Assembly: GCA_028292265.1 (NCBI GenBank)
Contig: JAQGMR010000029.1
Location: forward strand, 1 to 54,365
Direction of reading: 5' to 3'
Origin: Herminiimonas sp.
GTDB taxonomy: Bacteria; Pseudomonadota; Gammaproteobacteria; Burkholderiales; Burkholderiaceae_D
Length of the DNA: 54,365 nucleotides
The position numbers and the translations under genes were made by a program. This document shows, piece by piece, positions 20,001 through 27,926 of this stretch (position 1 is the stretch's first letter; every line of letters starts with the position of its first letter). The notes beneath the pieces were generated by a model. That model was not told the origin of the DNA and made no database searches. It saw only the letters and a program-made list of their open reading frames with translations.

Positions 20001-20708
20001 GGGCTTGTCTCCGGCGCCGAGGCACTGATCCGATGGAACGATCCACTAACGGGCCTCGTCCCACCGGGGCGGTTTATTCCGGTTCTGGAAGAAACCGGTT
20101 TGATCCATGACGTCGGCCGTTGGGCACTGCGGCAAGCCGTTGCCGATTATCTTGGCTGGCGGGCCGCCGGTCTTCCCGCTGTCCGCATTGCCGTCAACGT
20201 GTCACCGCTTCAACTTCGGAACCGGAACTTTGTCGCCGAAATATCAGACACAATTGCTGGTAACCCGCGTGCTGCCGAAGGGCTCGAGCTGGAGATCACG
20301 GAAAGCGTCATCATGTCTGACGTAAGCCACAGCACGACGACATTGCGCGCCATGCGAGCGATGGGGATCAGCATTGCCATTGACGATTTCGGTACCGGCT
20401 TCTCCTCTCTGAATTATCTCTCGAAGCTACCGGTCGACACACTCAAGATCGATCGTTCCTTTGTCATCAACATGAACGCAACGTCCGAAGGCCTGGCGCT
20501 GGTCTCGACCATCGTGAACATGGCGCATTCGCTGAAGCTGAAGGTTGTTGCCGAAGGGGTCGAAACCGAGCAACAGGCGACCACGCTGCGGCGGTTGAAG
20601 TGCGAGGAAATGCAGGGATTCCTGTTCAGTAAACCGCTGCCGCGCGAAGTTTTCGAGGCGAGGTTCCTGATGCCGCCCACAAGGCTTGCCGAGAAGCATG
20701 CGCGGTAG
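17076..20708 (+). CDS. Kai-linked PAS4-GAF-GGDEF(degenerate)-EAL c-di-GMP phosphodiesterase
   Basis: The 1210-residue soluble protein has PAS-like domains at about 68-190, 207-325, 336-455 and 466-580, a GAF domain at about 620-765, a GGDEF fold at about 770-940 and EAL at about 945-1195. The GGDEF signature is lost (DADHF at 854-858), so cyclase activity is unlikely, but a GTP-sensing role is possible. EAL is complete: EAL 982-984, NVSPLQL, EITES, DDFGTG, LKID, AEGVE and MQGF. The GTG start overlaps the kaiB stop (GTGA), giving tight translational coupling. The N-terminal helix plus first PAS resembles that of KaiB-adjacent histidine kinases I remember, suggesting the output module was swapped. 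No membrane segment was seen. Confidence 0.93.
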   Translation: MNDPASQDPLSTEDKLSRLIGTLHATVEQIEELTAGEVDSVADHSGRTFLLRRAQEELRHSVEAKQAAILNALPAHIALLNADGQIISVNDVWRQFGEDNGLVARQHGLGVNYLHVCDKAKGDNSEEARYAAAGIRSVLSGASNEYALEYPCHSQTEKRWFLLSATPLAGNPPYGAVVMHTNITARRLAEQALEELTRNTAQRERLLSTTLASLHDFAFVLDRGGRFLFANEPLLELFGRTLEQVVGRNFTELGHPEQLAQRLQTQVQLVFDTREIVTDVTPFVSASGVQGVYEYIFSPGPVIDGSMEFVAGSSRDITDRTRAEEKLQLSQKHLRDMIDGLGPDIFVGLLTPQGVLVEVNRSPLEAAGLQAEDVLGKPFADTYWWSGSAETRERLRAAILRAANGEPSRFEIRALGADDMQIDIDFSLQPLRDEAGKVTFLVSSASVITERKLAEENLRASEATFRTLTEAMPQMVWTARGDGWLTYFNQQWADYSGLSFEESCGYGWTQAFHPDDKRRAWEEWQKSVLAGETYSTECRFRRNDGAYRWWLVRGVPVKNDSGIVDKWFGTCTDIHDMKLLEQAVSRSNDVLRENELSIKRLNRVYSVLSQINALIVRIKNRDELFGEACRIGVEDGGFRMAVISIVDRATMKFIPVASAGKNHALLDAVKTLLTSADVQKSMISRAVASSTAIVSNDLQHDPAIVLGPTFYEAGIRSLAVFPLIVSDEAVGVLALYADEIDFFHAAEMKLLKELTADISFAMDYLSKQERLHYLAYYDALTGLPNRSLFLERVAQHLQRAAVSKMGLGIGIIDLERFKSINDSLGQALGDALLKQVAQWLSDNLGGAEFLARIDADHFAIVLPEIRQDDSFVRLIESKMAAFAEHSFVLSGAPFRISFKVGIARFPEDGEGAQSLFNNAEAALKKAKHGGERYLFFTQKMTATVAARLRLENKLRQAIERKEFALHYQPKVDLVTGLVSGAEALIRWNDPLTGLVPPGRFIPVLEETGLIHDVGRWALRQAVADYLGWRAAGLPAVRIAVNVSPLQLRNRNFVAEISDTIAGNPRAAEGLELEITESVIMSDVSHSTTTLRAMRAMGISIAIDDFGTGFSSLNYLSKLPVDTLKIDRSFVINMNATSEGLALVSTIVNMAHSLKLKVVAEGVETEQQATTLRRLKCEEMQGFLFSKPLPREVFEARFLMPPTRLAEKHAR

Positions 20709-20819
20709 AAACGCGCGGTTATCTAATCCTTTGCGCACTGGCGGTGCGACCGCTGGACAAGCTGCCGGCTCTGCTTGCAGCACGTTCATGCGCCGACGTA
20801 ATGCAGCTCCGGCCCGGCT

Positions 20820-23510
20820 TCACACCGCCACCGTATGCGCCATCTCGGACTGCCTCGTCATCGCAGGCATCGCCCGACAGACATAGAAGCCCTGGATCTC
20901 GTCACACCGTAACGCATTCAATACCTGCATTTCCCCGAGCTGCTCCACCCCTTCGGCCACCACGCGCATCCCCAGGGTGTGGGCCATCGTAATGATGGCC
21001 TCGTAAAAAACACAGCCTGCCGGTCCTGCGGCATGAAGCCGATTTGTGAATGTGCCGTCGATCTTCAGTACATCGAAGTCCAATTCCTGGAGCTGAGAAA
21101 GCGACGAGTAGCCCGTGCCAAAATCATCAATCAGCAGTTTGATTCCCGCTCTGCGCATTTCGTTAAGTTTCCCGCGCGCTCTCACAGGATTGGCCAGCAT
21201 CACGGACTCTGTCAATTCGATCTCTACAAGTTCATTGGCAATGCCATGACGCGCCATGCACTCGTCGAGCAGGTAGCACAGGTTAGCTTCTTCAAACTGG
21301 CGCGCGGAGACGTTGATTGAAACAGGGATGCAGCTTTCCTCGGCGCGGGACCACATGCCGATCTGCTTGCACACCTTCCTTATTACCAGCTCGCCCAGCG
21401 AAACGATCAGTCCTGTTTCTTCTGCAAGCCACAGAAAGGCCGCCGGCTCGAGCAGCCCGCGTGTCGGATGTTCCCATCGCAGAAGCGCTTCGAATCCGCA
21501 GGTATGCCCAGTCGAAAGCGCAACTCTCGGCTGGTAGTGCAGTACAAACTCGTCAGACGCGATCGCACGTTTCAGCTCCGCCTCCAGTTCCACCCGCTGT
21601 CGCACCGACTCCGAAAATGACGGGTCAAAGAAACAGTAGCGATTCTTGCCAGCCGTCTTTGCGGCATACATGGCGAAGTCGGCGTTTTCCAATAGCGCCG
21701 TCGCGTCGGTGGCGTCGATCGGGTAGAGACTGATGCCGATGGAGGCACCGAGCGACGCGGTTCCGCGTAAAAGCTGGAATTCGCGGCTGAACGACTCGCG
21801 TACCCGCTCCGCGACTTGCCGGACGTCGTCGTTGTGAACCACGTTTTCCAGGATGACGATGAATTCGTCACCACCAAGGCGGGCCACCATGTCATTGGGT
21901 CGTACCGCCTCGCGAAGCCGACTGGCGGACATGCGGAGCGCCTCATCCCCTGCTGCGTGGCCCAGCCTGTCGTTGACGGATTTGAAGCCATCGAGGTCAA
22001 TGAAGAGCAGCGCCAGCGACTGCGACCGCGTCGCGGTCTGGGAAACCGCCCGTGGAAGATATTTTTGCGCCCAGTTTCTGTTCGGCAGGCCAGTTAGCGA
22101 GTCTTCGTTTCCCTGTCGCTCGAGCTCGCGAAGGTGAAGTCTTTCTTTGGTGACGTCGCGCAGGGTGACGGCAAAACCGCTTTCCGATCGAAGGATTTTT
22201 ACGTCCAGGCAGCGCATGCGGTCCGCGTCGGCAGTCCGTCGCCACCATTCGCCCGCAAAGCTGCCTTCCCGCAAGGCATGGCCGAGCATTTTTTCGGCCT
22301 CGGAGAATGCACTGCCGCCTAAAATGGACGACAGATTCTTGCCCTTCATTTCAATCGATTTCATGTTGAACAATGCAGCGCCACGTTCGTTGCAATCGAT
22401 GACGCTGAAGTCGCTGGTTTCCCCGGTGCCGTTGTTGACCGGTCGCACAATGTAGAACCCGTCCGCGGCCCCCTCGGTAGCCGCCCTGTAGTTGCCAGCC
22501 GCAAGTTCCTGAACTCGCTTTTGCCACGCAATCCGCAAGGAGAGCGACATGGCAACCAGCGTGAACGCAAAAAGGAACAGCAGCGCCACGCTGGCCTGAT
22601 GCGTCGCCGCCAGTCGCGCCGCCTTGTACGGGGCCATGGCCTCTTCCTCGTCCAGCCCCACAACGGCAACAACGCCATAGTCTTCGATTGACTGCCAGGC
22701 GATATAGCGGTTTCGGCGATCGTTGAATGCATCGCCGGTCACGAACATTGACCCGCTGCGGCCTTCGAGACTGAGTGGATTCGAAATCAGTTCGGCCCCC
22801 GTGCCCTGGACCGTGTCGCCGGTTCGGACCACGCGGGCCTGGCCCTCCGGTCCGAACATGCCCAGCACGCCGAAGCTTCCCAATGTCGTCGGGTCGTAAT
22901 GGGTCGTGAAATAAGACACTTGCACTCCGATGTGAACGACGCCGGCGAACTGCCCGTCTGGGTCGGTTAATCTTCGGGAGAAGTGAATGACCTGGCGCCC
23001 CGTAGTGCGGCCGATTGCGGGGCGACCCAGATACAGCCGGTCTTGCTGTGTAGATTTTTGCTCGACGAAGTAGTTTTGGTCTGCCGCGCTCGGGGCCGTC
23101 CCAGTATTCGAGTCGAGCGGAAATGTGCTTGTAACGCGCGTGCCGTTCCTGTCCAGAATGCTTGCGTTGAAAGGTGCTCGTTTCGTAAAGATTCCGTCCG
23201 ATCGCATTGCCTCGAGCGGTATGCCACCACCGAATTGCGACCATTGAAATCGAAGAAGCAGGAGCGTACGGTCGACCGCATCCAGCGCTTGCTGGGTGTC
23301 TTCGGCATAGGCGCGAACCAGCACATTGATGGTCTTTTGCGTGTGCGCCATGCTCTCTGCCTTGTCTTCCTCCAGTTTGGAAGCAAGGAACAGAATGCCG
23401 ACCACAGCGAGGAAAAGTGATACGACCGGCCATAGCAAAATCAAACGCAGTCGTATCGTCGGCCCTCCAGACAGCGTCGCCTGCGCCATCTTTATCAATG
23501 AGGTGTGCAT
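20820..23510 (-). CDS. Membrane Cache-PAS-GGDEF-EAL c-di-GMP protein
   Basis: The 896-residue protein has a membrane segment at about 22-44, a periplasmic Cache-like sensor to about 295, a second membrane segment at 305-325, PAS at about 340-455, GGDEF at about 465-630 and EAL at about 640-885. The GGDEF motif is intact (546-550) with RxxD at 537-540. EAL (674-676), INVSARQF, ELTES, DDFGTG, LKID, AEGVE and QGF are all present, so both activities are possible. ATG 23510 is chosen because GAGGAG lies 8 bases upstream; the frame is open to 23579. It converges on the Kai operon (111 bases between stops) and is a paralogue of the protein at 828-3530. Confidence 0.93.
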   Translation of the reverse strand: MHTSLIKMAQATLSGGPTIRLRLILLWPVVSLFLAVVGILFLASKLEEDKAESMAHTQKTINVLVRAYAEDTQQALDAVDRTLLLLRFQWSQFGGGIPLEAMRSDGIFTKRAPFNASILDRNGTRVTSTFPLDSNTGTAPSAADQNYFVEQKSTQQDRLYLGRPAIGRTTGRQVIHFSRRLTDPDGQFAGVVHIGVQVSYFTTHYDPTTLGSFGVLGMFGPEGQARVVRTGDTVQGTGAELISNPLSLEGRSGSMFVTGDAFNDRRNRYIAWQSIEDYGVVAVVGLDEEEAMAPYKAARLAATHQASVALLFLFAFTLVAMSLSLRIAWQKRVQELAAGNYRAATEGAADGFYIVRPVNNGTGETSDFSVIDCNERGAALFNMKSIEMKGKNLSSILGGSAFSEAEKMLGHALREGSFAGEWWRRTADADRMRCLDVKILRSESGFAVTLRDVTKERLHLRELERQGNEDSLTGLPNRNWAQKYLPRAVSQTATRSQSLALLFIDLDGFKSVNDRLGHAAGDEALRMSASRLREAVRPNDMVARLGGDEFIVILENVVHNDDVRQVAERVRESFSREFQLLRGTASLGASIGISLYPIDATDATALLENADFAMYAAKTAGKNRYCFFDPSFSESVRQRVELEAELKRAIASDEFVLHYQPRVALSTGHTCGFEALLRWEHPTRGLLEPAAFLWLAEETGLIVSLGELVIRKVCKQIGMWSRAEESCIPVSINVSARQFEEANLCYLLDECMARHGIANELVEIELTESVMLANPVRARGKLNEMRRAGIKLLIDDFGTGYSSLSQLQELDFDVLKIDGTFTNRLHAAGPAGCVFYEAIITMAHTLGMRVVAEGVEQLGEMQVLNALRCDEIQGFYVCRAMPAMTRQSEMAHTVAV

Positions 23511-23731
23511 CTCCCCTACTCCTCGCAGGACTTCTAGCACTATGCGATGGGTGAGGAGGCGTGTATTGACCGGCTGCAAGCTTAGGCGGCGCTCGGCGGA
23601 TACAGATCAGGTACCACCTGGAAATGCACGTCGGTGTACAGCGGGCGACTGCTTGCGACAGGAGTCTCCGGGCGGATGCAATATTGACGCGATCAAGTCG
23701 TAATCATGACCGCGAGAACCACGCATCACTG

Positions 23732-24508
23732 CTAACCTGCCGCGCCTGTTGCGCTGTCCAGTTGTCCCTTCATCTCAAGCTTCACAGCGTGCACATGCTC
23801 ACGCATTAACCGCTCGGCGCGCGGTCCGTCGCGCAACAGGATCGCACTCAGAATGCGGTGATGATCGTCATGGCTGCGCCGCAGCCAGTCGTAGTCCGTC
23901 CACAGCACATTGCGGTCGGAAAAAATCGGAATGTTGTGGCACATGCGGACCATGTCCACCAGCATGCGACTGTCGGCGGCACGCAGGATCGCATCGTGGA
24001 GACGCGCGTTTATTTCACCGAATCGGTCACGGTCGCCTCGCACCAGTCTTCCCTTTGCCATGATGCGGTCACCCGCTTCGAGCGCCGAACGGTAGTCGGC
24101 GAGCGTCGCCTCGTTCATGCCGCGATCAGCGGCAAGTCGCGCCGCCAGCCCTTCGAGCGCACCCCGAATGTCGAAGATTTCGATCAGCTTGTTGGTGTCC
24201 ATGCTGCGCAGGCTGTAGCCGCGATTCGGTACATATTCGAGCAGGCCCTCGGCGGCAAGGCTGTGCAGCGCGGCGCGGATCGGCGTGCGTGACACCTTCA
24301 ACATGGCAGAGAGCGACATCTCGGACAGCTTTTCGTCGGGAAGGAAACGTCCTTCCATGATGGCCGTGCGCAATTGATCGGTCACGGACTGCGCCAAAGT
24401 CACGACCGTGGGAAATGCGGCAGACGCCTTCCCCGATCGCGCGCGAACCGGAATTTCGGGGACAGCGGGCAGATTTGCCGACGGTTTTTTTTCAGCACTT
24501 TTCAACAT
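23732..24508 (-). CDS. GntR-family (FadR/FCD) transcriptional regulator
   Basis: The 258-residue protein has a winged helix at about 38-100 (QSVTDQLRTAIMEGRFLPDEKLSEMSLSAMLKVSRTPIRAALHSLAAEGLLEYVPNRGYSL) and an all-helical FCD effector domain at about 105-240. The latter has the polar residues expected for metal and ligand binding (INARLHDAI, HDDHHRI, REHVHAV). AGGAG precedes the ATG. It diverges from the hydrolase/ABC operon at 24886, and two TTGTATACAA-type palindromes lie in the shared spacer. It probably represses that operon and itself until an organic acid or pathway intermediate binds. Confidence 0.92.
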   Translation of the reverse strand: MLKSAEKKPSANLPAVPEIPVRARSGKASAAFPTVVTLAQSVTDQLRTAIMEGRFLPDEKLSEMSLSAMLKVSRTPIRAALHSLAAEGLLEYVPNRGYSLRSMDTNKLIEIFDIRGALEGLAARLAADRGMNEATLADYRSALEAGDRIMAKGRLVRGDRDRFGEINARLHDAILRAADSRMLVDMVRMCHNIPIFSDRNVLWTDYDWLRRSHDDHHRILSAILLRDGPRAERLMREHVHAVKLEMKGQLDSATGAAG

Positions 24509-24558
24509 GCGTTGTCTCCTGGTCTTGCCGCGGGAAGCGAAGGAAAGGACTCACAACA

Positions 24559-24568
24559 TTGTATACAA
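24559..24568. promoter_or_regulatory. GntR/FCD operator, perfect palindrome
   Basis: TTGTATACAA is a perfect 10-bp palindrome of the TNGT-N3-ACNA type bound by FCD regulators. It lies 51 bases upstream of the GntR start codon, in the divergent spacer, and pairs with a near-copy at 24621-24630. Confidence 0.7.
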
Positions 24569-24620
24569 AGAGAACAGAATAGGGGCATGCCGAGTGATCC
24601 TCGGCGTTTTTTAGCCAACT

Positions 24621-24630
24621 TTGGATACAA
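24621..24630. promoter_or_regulatory. Second GntR/FCD operator-like site
   Basis: TTGGATACAA differs from the perfect site at 24559-24568 by one base and is centred 62 bases away, on the side of the rightward operon. Two half-helically spaced sites would allow cooperative binding over both promoters; this is inference. Confidence 0.55.
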
Positions 24631-24885
24631 AATCAGTTGACACGCTTAACACCGTAACAATAAACTCGTTGCCAGAAATGCGTTTGCGTTGGCGTGCGGG
24701 ACTGCTGCAGGGCGGCTTCAAGGCGGCTGCACATGCCGGTGAATGTAGCGTTCGCGGCAAGGCGACCTTGCCCGCGACATGACATGCCAGCGAAGGCAGC
24801 ACATGCCAGCGCAGCCCGCGCACGCAGCGCCTGTCGTTACGGCCCGTTGAACAGCAGTTCCCCGATTGTTTTGGAGACATCCCCG

Positions 24886-26154
24886 ATGCAACAAAACTCA
24901 GGCGCCCAGGAAGACAATGCCATTGAGCGCATTACGGAGAACCGCGCGCCGCATTTCGAGCCGTTCGGCTGGCATCACTGGCCTCAATCGCCTTGGTTCT
25001 CGTATCAATTCCGTCGCGGTCTTGGAGGAACCCAGGAAGGCGGCGGCGCGGTCAGCGAAGTGTTCCAGGTCGCTTCCCGAATTGATCCAACCAGCGAAGA
25101 AAGCTGGCACGTAGAGTGGATGCGCGTGGCGGACCGCAACTTTGCGCGGGCGCAATCGGAAGATCAGCTCGGGCACATCCAGACGGCCATCAACTGCTAC
25201 CGGCGCGCAGCCGATTATTACCGCCAGGCGGAGTTCTTCCTGCAGCCGTACGATCCGCGTCGGCTGGCGACCTTTACCTTGATGGAACGCTCGAGCCACG
25301 GCTATCTTCGCCTGCTCGATCCGCCTGGTGAAGTGCTGGAAATCCCCTATGAAAACGGCGCTACGCTGCCGGCCTACTTTGTCCGCGCGCCCTTCCCGGT
25401 CGAACGTCAGCCCGTGCTGATCTGCATGGGAGGGCTCGATTCCATCAAGGATGAAATGTGGTTCATGCAGGCGCACGGCTGCCTGCAGCGCGGCATTTCG
25501 GTTCTGATGATTGACGGTCCCGGACAAGGCGGCGCCTTGCGCAGACAAAATCTGGTGAACCGCCCGGATACCGAAGTGCCGATTGGTCGCTGCATCGATT
25601 ATCTTGAAACCCGGGCCGATGTCGACGCCAGCCGCATCGCTGTCTGCGGCTCGAGCCTTGGCGGCTACTATGCCGCCCGCGCCGGCTGCCACGAACATCG
25701 CCTTGCGGCCTGTATTTCCCACGGCGCGGTTTTCGCGATCACCGACATGTGGGGCAACGCCTCTGAAGATCACGGCCTGGCGATGCACATCAAATGGGTG
25801 TTTGGCTGCGACAGCATGAAGTCGTCAATGGAAAAAGCGCGCGCCTTCACGCTCGACGGGCATCTGGAGCACATGCGCTGCCCCTACCTGGTGATGCATG
25901 GCGGCCACGACGTGCTCACCGTTTCCCAGGCCCGCAAGGTTTATGACTACGGCGTTGCCCATGGCGTGCAATGCACCTTGCGACTGCTGGAAGCCGAGGA
26001 GACCGGCGCGGAGCACTGCCAGCACGACAACCCCACCATAGGGCAGGAAATTCTGGCGGACTGGCTGGCAGACCGGTTCGGCATCGATCAGGGCGCACTG
26101 CGGGCAGGTGCCGGCGCAGCAGCGACCGCAACAATGAATCAGGAGAAGACATGA
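24886..26154 (+). CDS. Alpha/beta hydrolase, DHPON hydrolase/FrsA-like
   Basis: The 422-residue protein has a helical N-terminal cap (about 60-130) followed by an alpha/beta-hydrolase core. The nucleophile is Ser257 in GSSLGG, the acid Asp342 (MHGGHDVLT) and the base His377 (GAEHCQHD). The layout matches 2,6-dihydroxypseudooxynicotine hydrolase and FrsA-like esterases, some of which break carbon-carbon or amide bonds next to a ring. ATG 24886 is chosen because GGAG lies 9 bases upstream; the longer open frame (from 24694) covers the regulatory spacer. It is the first gene of the operon; its stop overlaps the next start (ATGA). Confidence 0.85.
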   Translation: MQQNSGAQEDNAIERITENRAPHFEPFGWHHWPQSPWFSYQFRRGLGGTQEGGGAVSEVFQVASRIDPTSEESWHVEWMRVADRNFARAQSEDQLGHIQTAINCYRRAADYYRQAEFFLQPYDPRRLATFTLMERSSHGYLRLLDPPGEVLEIPYENGATLPAYFVRAPFPVERQPVLICMGGLDSIKDEMWFMQAHGCLQRGISVLMIDGPGQGGALRRQNLVNRPDTEVPIGRCIDYLETRADVDASRIAVCGSSLGGYYAARAGCHEHRLAACISHGAVFAITDMWGNASEDHGLAMHIKWVFGCDSMKSSMEKARAFTLDGHLEHMRCPYLVMHGGHDVLTVSQARKVYDYGVAHGVQCTLRLLEAEETGAEHCQHDNPTIGQEILADWLADRFGIDQGALRAGAGAAATATMNQEKT

Positions 26155-26792
26155 ATCTGGGCGTGGACACAGTACGGGCGGCAGTGCTTGCGATTGATTT
26201 GCATCGCGGCCATCTCGACATGGAAGTCGCAACCATGCCGGCGACGGCCGAAATCGCGGCACGGGTAATTGCGGCAAATCGCAAGCTGATGGACTGGTCG
26301 CGTGAGAACGGCATTCCAGTGATCCACCTGATGACCCGTTACCGCGATGCGCAGGAAATTCGGCTCAATGCGTTCTGGCGTACGCGGGCCGAGGACCCCA
26401 ACAACCCGCGCAAGAATGTGATGAAGCACAATATCATCGGCATGCCGGGCTGCGAGATCATGCCGGGTCTGCTGGACGAGACGCGCGACAAGGTGGTGGA
26501 TACCAAGAAGCGCTACAACTGCTTCGTCGCCACCGATCTCGAACTGGTGTTGAAGGCGCATGGCATCAACACCCTCATCATCACTGGCGTCAACACCAAT
26601 AGCTGCATACTGTCGACGGTCACTGCGGCGTGCTCAATGGACTACGCGGTCATTGTGCCCAGCGATTGCGTCGACACCATGGACCGGCCCGAACTGCATG
26701 ACGCGGCGCTGTTGTGCATCCGGACCGCGTTCGGCTTCGTCATGACCTCCCAGGAAGTCATGGCACTGCCAGAACTGCGCGCGGGCGGCTGA
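26151..26792 (+). CDS. Isochorismatase-like cysteine hydrolase (amidase type)
   Basis: The 213-residue protein has the cysteine-hydrolase triad: Asp16 (VLAIDLHRGH), Lys119 (DTKKRYNCF) and Cys152 (GVNTNSCI). The family includes N-carbamoylsarcosine amidase, maleamate amidohydrolase (NicF), nicotinamidase and ureidoacrylate hydrolase. In this operon an amidase that opens a half-amide to acid plus ammonia would fit directly after a cyclic-imide hydrolase. The ATG overlaps the preceding stop, with AGGAG upstream. The exact substrate is unknown. Confidence 0.87.
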   Translation: MNLGVDTVRAAVLAIDLHRGHLDMEVATMPATAEIAARVIAANRKLMDWSRENGIPVIHLMTRYRDAQEIRLNAFWRTRAEDPNNPRKNVMKHNIIGMPGCEIMPGLLDETRDKVVDTKKRYNCFVATDLELVLKAHGINTLIITGVNTNSCILSTVTAACSMDYAVIVPSDCVDTMDRPELHDAALLCIRTAFGFVMTSQEVMALPELRAGG

Positions 26793-26793
26793 G

Positions 26794-26946
26794 TTGGCAG
26801 CATGTGATGGCGGCGTCGAATGCAAACGTCTGCTGCCGAAGGTCGGTGCAAACGAACTGGCGGAACGTTTCCTGGAACGACTGTTTGAAACGTTCGCCTC
26901 CAGCCCGGACGCGGCCCTGGCGGGAAAGGTCGAAAAGTCTGTTTGA
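26794..26946 (+). CDS. Possible small protein or gene remnant, 50 residues
   Basis: Starting with TTG directly after the amidase stop, this frame reads LAACDGGVECKRLLPKVGAN then an amphipathic helix ELAERFLERLFETFASSPDA and a stop. Codon choice is GC-rich at third positions, like real genes here, but no ribosome site is clear and I recognise no family. A 9-bp inverted repeat (26863-26871 and 26887-26895) lies within it. It may be a chance frame, a leader, or the end of a lost gene. Confidence 0.25.
   Translation: MAACDGGVECKRLLPKVGANELAERFLERLFETFASSPDAALAGKVEKSV
26863..26895 (+). repeat. 9-bp inverted repeat in the amidase/deacetylase spacer
   Basis: GAACGTTTC (26863-26871) and GAAACGTTC (26887-26895) are perfect reverse complements with a 15-base loop. 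It lies within the operon's only long early spacer and could be an RNA hairpin affecting mRNA stability or attenuation. No T-run follows. Confidence 0.45.
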
Positions 26947-27038
26947 TCTGTCTTAAACTTTAAACCATGTGCCCCAGGTAGCGAAGCTTCCGCTTTACGC
27001 TGCAACCTTGAAACGCATTTAGAAACAGGAGACGCAGC

Positions 27039-27926
27039 ATGCCAATGATTCCCCGTGAACGTGCACCCTACTCCGCCATTGTTGACCGGCCGCCGTTGAA
27101 ATTGCCTGGCAACGCGAAGGTGATCGTCTGGACCATCGTTAACCTTGAAGTGTGGGACATCGCCCGCCCGATGGCGCGCCAGGTTCTGCCGCCGCCGACC
27201 GGCCTTGCGCTGCAACCCGATATACCGAACTGGGCCTGGCACGAATACGGCATGCGCGTCGGCTTCTGGCGCTTCAAGAAGCTCTATGATTCGCTCGGCA
27301 TCAAGCCGACGCTTGCCATCAACGCCCGCGTCACCATTGACTACCCACGGGTGGCGCATTCTTGCCTCGAAGCCGGTTGGGAGTTCATGGGCCACTCCTA
27401 TGAGCAAATGCCGATCCACAAAGTCGAAGACCAGAAATCGATGATCGAGAGATCGATGGACACGCTGGAAAAATTCACCGGCAAGCGTCCGGTCGGCTGG
27501 CTTGGCCCTGGCCTCACGCAAACCATGGAAACGCCCGACCTGCTGGCGGCGGCCGGCGTCAAGTACATCGGCGACTTTCCCTATGATGACGAGCCGACGG
27601 AAATACAAACCGCGCACGGCCCGCTCGTCACGCTCCCGTACACCGTCGAAAACAACGACATCCCGATGATGATCGTCCAGCACCACGAGGCGGCCTACTG
27701 GACGCAGAAATGCAATGACACCTTTGACCGCTATTATCTGGAAGCGGCGGAGCGGCCGAAGATCATGGCAATCGCAATCCATCCCTACATCAGCGGCCAG
27801 CCATTCCGCATCGGCTACCTGGAAAAAGTCTACGAGCACATCAACAAGCATAGCGGCGTGGTGCACATGAACGGCGAGCAGATCCTCGACTGGTACACCA
27901 AATCGAAGTCGGGGCAGACAGCGTGA
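27039..27926 (+). CDS. PuuE/cyclic-imide hydrolase-like polysaccharide deacetylase-fold protein
   Basis: The 295-residue protein belongs to the NodB-fold group containing PuuE allantoinase and cyclic imide hydrolase rather than true polysaccharide deacetylases. Visible landmarks are VNLEVWD (34-40), PNWAWHEYGMRVGFWR (63-78), MGHSYEQM with His119, GWLGPGLTQTMETPDLL, LPYTVENND (199-207) and IAIHPY with His248. Such enzymes open a ring amide or imide in the cytoplasm. AGGAG lies upstream of the ATG. The next gene starts within its stop (GTGA). A second, broken paralogue follows at 28678. Confidence 0.87.
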   Translation: MPMIPRERAPYSAIVDRPPLKLPGNAKVIVWTIVNLEVWDIARPMARQVLPPPTGLALQPDIPNWAWHEYGMRVGFWRFKKLYDSLGIKPTLAINARVTIDYPRVAHSCLEAGWEFMGHSYEQMPIHKVEDQKSMIERSMDTLEKFTGKRPVGWLGPGLTQTMETPDLLAAAGVKYIGDFPYDDEPTEIQTAHGPLVTLPYTVENNDIPMMIVQHHEAAYWTQKCNDTFDRYYLEAAERPKIMAIAIHPYISGQPFRIGYLEKVYEHINKHSGVVHMNGEQILDWYTKSKSGQTA

